The notes beneath the pieces are model-generated. The model made no database searches, was not told the origin of the DNA, and saw nothing but the letters and a program-made list of their open reading frames with translations. Shown here piece after piece: positions 59,983-64,000 of a stretch of DNA of 64,000 nt. The DNA is from Myxococcales bacterium. GTDB taxonomy: Bacteria; Myxococcota_A; Polyangia; Polyangiales; Polyangiaceae. Position 1 is the first letter of the stretch; each line of letters starts with the position of its first letter. The position numbers and the translations under genes were made by a program. The DNA is taken from positions 434,001 to 498,000 of the forward strand of contig JADJCA010000002.1 of NCBI GenBank assembly GCA_016703425.1, given 5' to 3'.

Positions 59983-60585
59983 TCAGCGGCGCACGGTGAG
60001 GTCGGCCCAGTCCTCCGACGTCATGGCGAAGGTCACGTGGTCTTCCCAGGTCCCTGCGATCTGCAGATACCTCGCGCTGAGCCCCTCTTCGCGAAACCCC
60101 AACTTCTTCACCACGGCGATGCTGGCCGCGTTTCTTGGCATAACGCCCGCTTGCACGCGGTGGAGGCCGAGGGGGCCGAAGGCGAAGCGCAAGACGGCGC
60201 CGACGGCCTCCGTCACGAGCCCCTCCCCTTGCCGTTCGACGTCAATCCAGTAGCCCAAGAAGGCGTTCTGAAACGGCCCGCGGATCACCTTGCCCAGCGT
60301 GACGCGGCCGACGACGCGGGGCGCCTTCAGGCCCGCCTCGAAGGCGAAGAACGTGTAGCCGTCGTCGCGACGCCAGGAGCGCCGGGCCGCGGCCACGTCT
60401 CTCGCGACGAACGCCAACGTGGGCCTCCGGTCCGCGCCGGCCCGGAGCGGCGACCACGGCCTGAGGTGCGCGTCGTTGCGGCGAAGCGACGCCAAGAGCG
60501 CGCCGACATCGCTCGTCCGGGGAGGTCGCATCACGAGACGCGCGCTCGTGAGGCTTGTGGCGAGAGACACGACGGGCGCGGGCAC
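59983..60585 (-). CDS. GNAT-family N-acetyltransferase (RimJ/RimL-like)
   Basis: 200 residues from GTG 60585. TACGCT 7 nt upstream supports this over a TTG at 60651. The fold reads as acetyltransferase_3: TSARLVMRPPRTSDVGALLASL, LAFVARDVAAARRSW, FQNAFLGYWIDVERQGEGLVTEAV, LHRVQAGVMPRNAASIAVVKKLGF and LQIAGTWEDHVTFAMT; the acetyl-CoA loop is RQGEGL. RimJ/RimL-type enzymes acetylate protein N-termini or small amines. The target is unknown. Lies between ComF and PriA. Confidence 0.85.
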   Translation of the reverse strand: MPAPVVSLATSLTSARLVMRPPRTSDVGALLASLRRNDAHLRPWSPLRAGADRRPTLAFVARDVAAARRSWRRDDGYTFFAFEAGLKAPRVVGRVTLGKVIRGPFQNAFLGYWIDVERQGEGLVTEAVGAVLRFAFGPLGLHRVQAGVMPRNAASIAVVKKLGFREEGLSARYLQIAGTWEDHVTFAMTSEDWADLTVRR

Positions 60586-60592
60586 GCGAGCG

Positions 60593-60598
60593 AGCGTA
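60593..60598 (-). promoter_or_regulatory. -10-like TACGCT, leaderless-type spacing
   Basis: TACGCT lies 7 nt before GTG 60585, with TTGCTT 18 nt upstream as a possible -35. Confidence 0.35.
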
Positions 60599-60662
60599 CG
60601 AGCGGTGGGCCGACGCAAGCAACGAATTCCCGTGCGCCGTTCGCGGCTCAACGCGCTCCAAG

Positions 60663-62924
60663 CTAGAGCAGCTGCACCGGGTCGACGTCGACGACGGCGC
60701 GCACGTCCTTTGAGAGCGTGGAGCGCGCGGCGTCGACGGCGACGAGGACGCGCCGCAAGGCCGCGCGATCGGCGGCGCGCACCATGAGCCGAAACCGAAA
60801 GCGCAGGCGTAGGCGCGGGAGCGGCGCCGGCGCGGGCCCCAGAACGTCGACGCCCTTTTCGCCGCTCGCGACGTCGCGGGCGACCGTGGCGAGCGTCTCC
60901 GTCGCAGCGAGCGCCAGCGCTTCGTCTTCCGCGTCGACGCGCACCAGCGCGAGCCGCGAATAGGGCGGGTACCGGAGCTCGCGGCGATCGGCGAGCTCGC
61001 GTTCGACGAAGCCCTTGGTGTCGTGACGCGCCGCGAACTCGATGGCCGGATGCTCCGGCGCGTACGTTTGCACGAGCACGCGCCCCGGCTTGTCGCCGCG
61101 CCCGGCGCGGCCGGCCACTTGCACGAGCAAGTGAAAGGCGCGCTCCGCCGCGCGAAAGTCCGGGATCGACAGCGCCGCGTCGGCGTTGATCGCGCCCACC
61201 AGGGTCACGTGCGGAAGATCATGCCCTTTGGTGACCATCTGCGTGCCCACGAGGATGTCGACCTCGCGGCTCCGAACGCGCTCCAAGATGGTGTCGACCG
61301 TTCGCCCCGTGGCCACGTCGCGGTCGAGGCGCGCGATGCGCGCCGTGGGGAACGCCAGGCCCAGCGACTCCTCGAGCTTCTCCGTACCGATACCTTCGAG
61401 CGACAGGTCCTTCGCGGCGCACTTCTCGCACTGCGACGGGACAGCGCACTCGTAGTCGCAATAGTGGCAGCGGAGCCGCTCACCGCGCTTCTTGTGGAAC
61501 GTGAGCGCGACCGAGCACGACGGACAAGCCGCCAGGTGACCGCACGCCGTGCAGCGCACGCTCGGGGCAAAGCCGCGCCGGTTGAGGAACAAGATGATCT
61601 GCTCGCCTTGCTCGAGGGCCTTCTCGATGGCGCGGTGCAGCGGCAAGCTGATGCGCTTGTCGCCGGTCGGCCCCGCGCCCATCCGGCGGAGATCGACGAT
61701 CTCGACGGTCGGCATCGCCTGGGCCCGCGCGCGAGCCGGCAAGAGGAGCCGGCGCGCGCGCCCGCCGCGAACGAGGTGTTCGCTCTCGAGCGAAGGCGTC
61801 GCGCTCCCGAGGACGCACACGCCACCGGCGCGGTGTGCGCGCAAGATGGCCATGTCGCGCGCGTGGTAGCGAACCCCCTCTTCTTGCTTGAACGACGGAT
61901 CGTGCTCTTCGTCGACGACCACGAGGCCCAAGTTGCCGACGGGCGCGAAGAGCGCGCTGCGAGCGCCGATGGCGACGTCGACTTCACCGCTCCTCAAGCG
62001 ACGCCACATGTCGTGGCGCTCGCGCGGCGTGAGCGCCGAGTGCAACACGGCGACGTCATCGCCGAAGCGACCGCGAAAGCGCGCCACGAGCTGCGGCGTC
62101 AGCGCGATTTCGGGGACGAGGACGACGGTGCCGAGCTTCCGCTCACGGGCCGCGCGGATGGCTCGGAGGTAGACCTCGGTCTTTCCCGAGCCGGTGACGC
62201 CGTCGAGGAGGAAGGTCCTCGTCCCGGACGACGCGGCACCGAGCGCTTCTTCAAGCGCCTGGCCCGCATCCGCTTGCGGCGGCGTGAGCTCGGGCACCGG
62301 CTCGGGCCGCGCCTCTTCCGAGAAGAACGGATCCGACGGTGCGTCGCGGGCGTCGAGCCGCACGAGTCCAAGCTCTTCGAGCCGCTTGCACGCGGCGCGG
62401 GCGTTCGACCAAGTCTCTTCCAAGCGCGCGATGGATGATTCGCCGGCAGCGCGCAGGTGCGCGAGGATCGCCTTGCCCTGCCCTCGCGTGGCCGCGTCGC
62501 TCCCCTCACCTCCGCCGGCCGTGGGCACGACCCACAGGATCTTGCGCGAGGAGAGCCCCTTCTTGTCGGCGAAGAGCATGGGCTCGCGCAGCGCATCGGC
62601 GGTTTTTCGGTCGAGCGGTGGGAGGGCGAGCTTGAGCACCTCGCCGAGCGGCGCGAGGTAATAGCTGGCGACCTCTCGCATGAAGCTGAGGAGCTCCGGC
62701 GGAACCGTCGGCTGCGCTTTGTCGTCGAGCGTCTCGGCGACGGCGCGAACGCCGGGCGGAGGCTCCCCTTCGCGGAGTCCCAAGGCGACGCCGACGAGAC
62801 GACGCGAGCCGAAGGGGCAGACGACGCGCATGCCCGAGACGATGCGCTCGGCGAGGGCGGGCGGCACCGAATAGGAGAAGATGCGCGCCAGCGGCACGGG
62901 GAGTGCGACGTCGACGAGCAGCAC
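60663..62924 (-). CDS. priA: Primosomal protein N' (replication restart helicase PriA)
   Basis: 753 residues, full length. The N-terminal DNA-binding domain (VDVALPVPLARIFSYSVPPAL) is followed by the helicase core: Walker A GVTGSGKTEVY, DEEH box VVVDEEHDPSFK, GSATPSLES, LNRRGFAP. A zinc-binding insert carries Cys pairs (CTACGHLAACPSC, CHYCDYECAVPSQCEKC). Motifs VI (QVAGRAGRGDKPGRVLVQTY) and a C-terminal domain complete it. Restarts stalled replication forks at the primosome. GTG 62924 starts 3 nt after the kinase stop upstream, suggesting co-transcription. Confidence 0.95.
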   Translation of the reverse strand: MLLVDVALPVPLARIFSYSVPPALAERIVSGMRVVCPFGSRRLVGVALGLREGEPPPGVRAVAETLDDKAQPTVPPELLSFMREVASYYLAPLGEVLKLALPPLDRKTADALREPMLFADKKGLSSRKILWVVPTAGGGEGSDAATRGQGKAILAHLRAAGESSIARLEETWSNARAACKRLEELGLVRLDARDAPSDPFFSEEARPEPVPELTPPQADAGQALEEALGAASSGTRTFLLDGVTGSGKTEVYLRAIRAARERKLGTVVLVPEIALTPQLVARFRGRFGDDVAVLHSALTPRERHDMWRRLRSGEVDVAIGARSALFAPVGNLGLVVVDEEHDPSFKQEEGVRYHARDMAILRAHRAGGVCVLGSATPSLESEHLVRGGRARRLLLPARARAQAMPTVEIVDLRRMGAGPTGDKRISLPLHRAIEKALEQGEQIILFLNRRGFAPSVRCTACGHLAACPSCSVALTFHKKRGERLRCHYCDYECAVPSQCEKCAAKDLSLEGIGTEKLEESLGLAFPTARIARLDRDVATGRTVDTILERVRSREVDILVGTQMVTKGHDLPHVTLVGAINADAALSIPDFRAAERAFHLLVQVAGRAGRGDKPGRVLVQTYAPEHPAIEFAARHDTKGFVERELADRRELRYPPYSRLALVRVDAEDEALALAATETLATVARDVASGEKGVDVLGPAPAPLPRLRLRFRFRLMVRAADRAALRRVLVAVDAARSTLSKDVRAVVDVDPVQLL

Positions 62925-62927
62925 GAG

Positions 62928-64000
62928 TCAGGGCCCGCGCATGAGGGCGATGACAACGACGACCACGACGATGACGACGAGCGCGACGACGGTGCGAGAA
63001 ACGCCGGGCTGCTGCTCCCTGGGCTCCGTCGGCAAGAGGCGCGAACTCGAGGTGGCCTCCGGCGGCACCGAGACGCTGGTCCCAGCGATGGATGGCGGTG
63101 CGGCGACGGCGACGGGGGCCGGCGGCGGACGGGGCAACTCGACGGGCGGCGGAGGGCGATCTTCCGCGGGCGCGGCGAGGGGCGGCGGCGCAGGGGTCGG
63201 TGCCGGTTGCGGAACTACCACCGCGGGCGCCGGCGCCGGCGTCCGCTCGATGGGCCGGAGCTCGACGAGGGGTCCGCGCTGAATGGCGGCGGCGGCGCGC
63301 TCGCGCACGCGGCGGTGCTCGAGGGCCTCCTCGCCGAAGGTTGTCGTGAGCCAATCGCCCAACTTGATGGAGCTCGCGAGCTGGCCCGTCTCGATGGCGT
63401 AGGCCTCGAGGTCCATGAGCAACGCCTGCGCCGAGGACGGTCGCTGCGCAGGATCTTTGGAGAGTGCACGCTTGCAGATGCTGTGGAGCTTGGCCTCCTC
63501 GGGGAGCCCCTTCTTCGGCAGATCGGGGATCTCGGCGCGGCGCGCTTGAGCCAAGAGATCGGCTCGGCCCCCCTCTTCGGCGCGGTACAGCTTGTGCCCT
63601 GAGAGCAGCTCCCAAAGGAGGATCCCCGCGGCGAAGACGTCGGCGCGCGCGTCGATGGGCGCGCCTTCCGCCTGCTCCGGGCTCATGTAGCCAGCCTTGC
63701 CCTTGATGGCGGCTTCGTCGAGCGATGGCGTCGACGCGAGCACGGCATCGTTGGCGTGGGCGATGCCAAAGTCGCAGACCTTGACGTCGCCGCCGAAGGA
63801 CACGAGCACGTTCGACGGCGACACGTCGCGATGCACGATGCCGAGTGGCCGACCGTCGTCGTCGGTTCGTCGGTGCGCGTAGTCGAGGCCGCGCAAGGTT
63901 CCGCACACGATGGTCAGCGCGAGGTCGAGCGGCAGAGGGATCTTGCGCTTCGTGCAGCGGCGGAGGAGCGCGCCGATGTCAAAGCCCTCCACGTACTCCA
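62928..64000 (-). CDS. Ser/Thr protein kinase, 5' end outside the window
   Basis: Partial: 357 complete codons to the TGA at 62928, the N-lobe lying beyond 64000. Seen are EYMEGFDIGALL, the catalytic loop HRDVSPSN (Ser at the usual Lys position), DFGIAH, YMSPEQAEGAPIDARADVFAAGILLWELLSGHKLY and the C-lobe end KRALSKDPAQRPSSAQALLMDLEAY. A long Pro/Ala-rich linker (from about 63290 down) ends in one membrane helix (VVALVVIVVVVVVIAL) only four residues from the C-terminus, so no outside domain. It lies 3 nt before priA; a link between signalling and replication restart is an inference. Confidence 0.9.
   Translation of the reverse strand, partial: EYVEGFDIGALLRRCTKRKIPLPLDLALTIVCGTLRGLDYAHRRTDDDGRPLGIVHRDVSPSNVLVSFGGDVKVCDFGIAHANDAVLASTPSLDEAAIKGKAGYMSPEQAEGAPIDARADVFAAGILLWELLSGHKLYRAEEGGRADLLAQARRAEIPDLPKKGLPEEAKLHSICKRALSKDPAQRPSSAQALLMDLEAYAIETGQLASSIKLGDWLTTTFGEEALEHRRVRERAAAAIQRGPLVELRPIERTPAPAPAVVVPQPAPTPAPPPLAAPAEDRPPPPVELPRPPPAPVAVAAPPSIAGTSVSVPPEATSSSRLLPTEPREQQPGVSRTVVALVVIVVVVVVIALMRGP

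Noticed and set aside
60585..60651. Longer N-terminus of the acetyltransferase from TTG 60651
   Set aside because: The extra residues are Arg-rich and unlike the family; GTG 60585 has a -10-like hexamer.

Overview
This GC-rich window (roughly 70% G+C by eye) looks like the chromosome of a myxobacterium, most likely of the Polyangia/Sorangiineae type. The signs are many Ser/Thr protein kinases with proline-rich tails and one C-terminal membrane segment, a large stock of lipoproteins with Asp/Ala-rich linkers after the lipobox, very large TPR proteins, DUF1592/DUF1552 pairs, GYF_2-domain proteins and a rich envelope proteome. I see no rRNA, no confident tRNA, no CRISPR array, no insertion sequence and no prophage. 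Genus and species cannot be fixed from the sequence alone.

Layout. 0-5.3 kb: a Cys-rich esterase-like lipoprotein, then a kinase gene broken by frameshift, a TPR/PEGA-like membrane protein and a jelly-roll lipoprotein. 5.4-17.6 kb: one 4,061-residue TPR protein. 17.6-24.4 kb: a conserved-looking unknown, a lipoprotein plus a copper-monooxygenase-like haem lipoprotein, LtrA, a small lipoprotein, and a hydroxyisobutyrate-dehydrogenase/hemerythrin fusion. 24.4-30.2 kb: a TPR protein, a DsbD-type reductase, then a second kinase / TPR-PEGA-like / lipoprotein set, here with the kinase divergent. 30.3-35.2 kb: a DUF1592/DUF1552 pair and a Sel1-like lipoprotein interrupted by one in-frame amber codon. 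35.4-41.7 kb: a TetR regulator with a TolC/MFP/RND efflux operon. 41.8-46.6 kb: lipoproteins and GYF_2 or membrane-anchored unknowns. 46.6-53.3 kb: a tightly overlapping four-gene operon (delta-60-repeat lipoprotein, imelysin, HTTM protein, TonB-dependent receptor) behind a promoter that contains a Fur-like palindrome, which suggests metal uptake. 53.3-64 kb: lipoproteins, a structured intergenic element, a GYF_2/membrane/propeller-like protein, ComF, a GNAT acetyltransferase, PriA and a kinase cut by the window edge.

The most promising points for follow-up are these. First, a kinase + TPR/PEGA-like/two-helix protein + lipoprotein module occurs twice, with the same pair of cysteines between the two membrane helices. 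Second, a TAnnnT hexamer sits 6-9 nt upstream of about ten start codons, which suggests widespread leaderless transcription. Third, there is the Fur-like promoter and its overlapping metal-uptake operon. Fourth, the dehydrogenase-hemerythrin fusion is unusual. Fifth, two genes are disrupted by single-base events (kinase frameshifts and a Lys-to-amber-type stop) that may be real decay, recoding or assembly errors.
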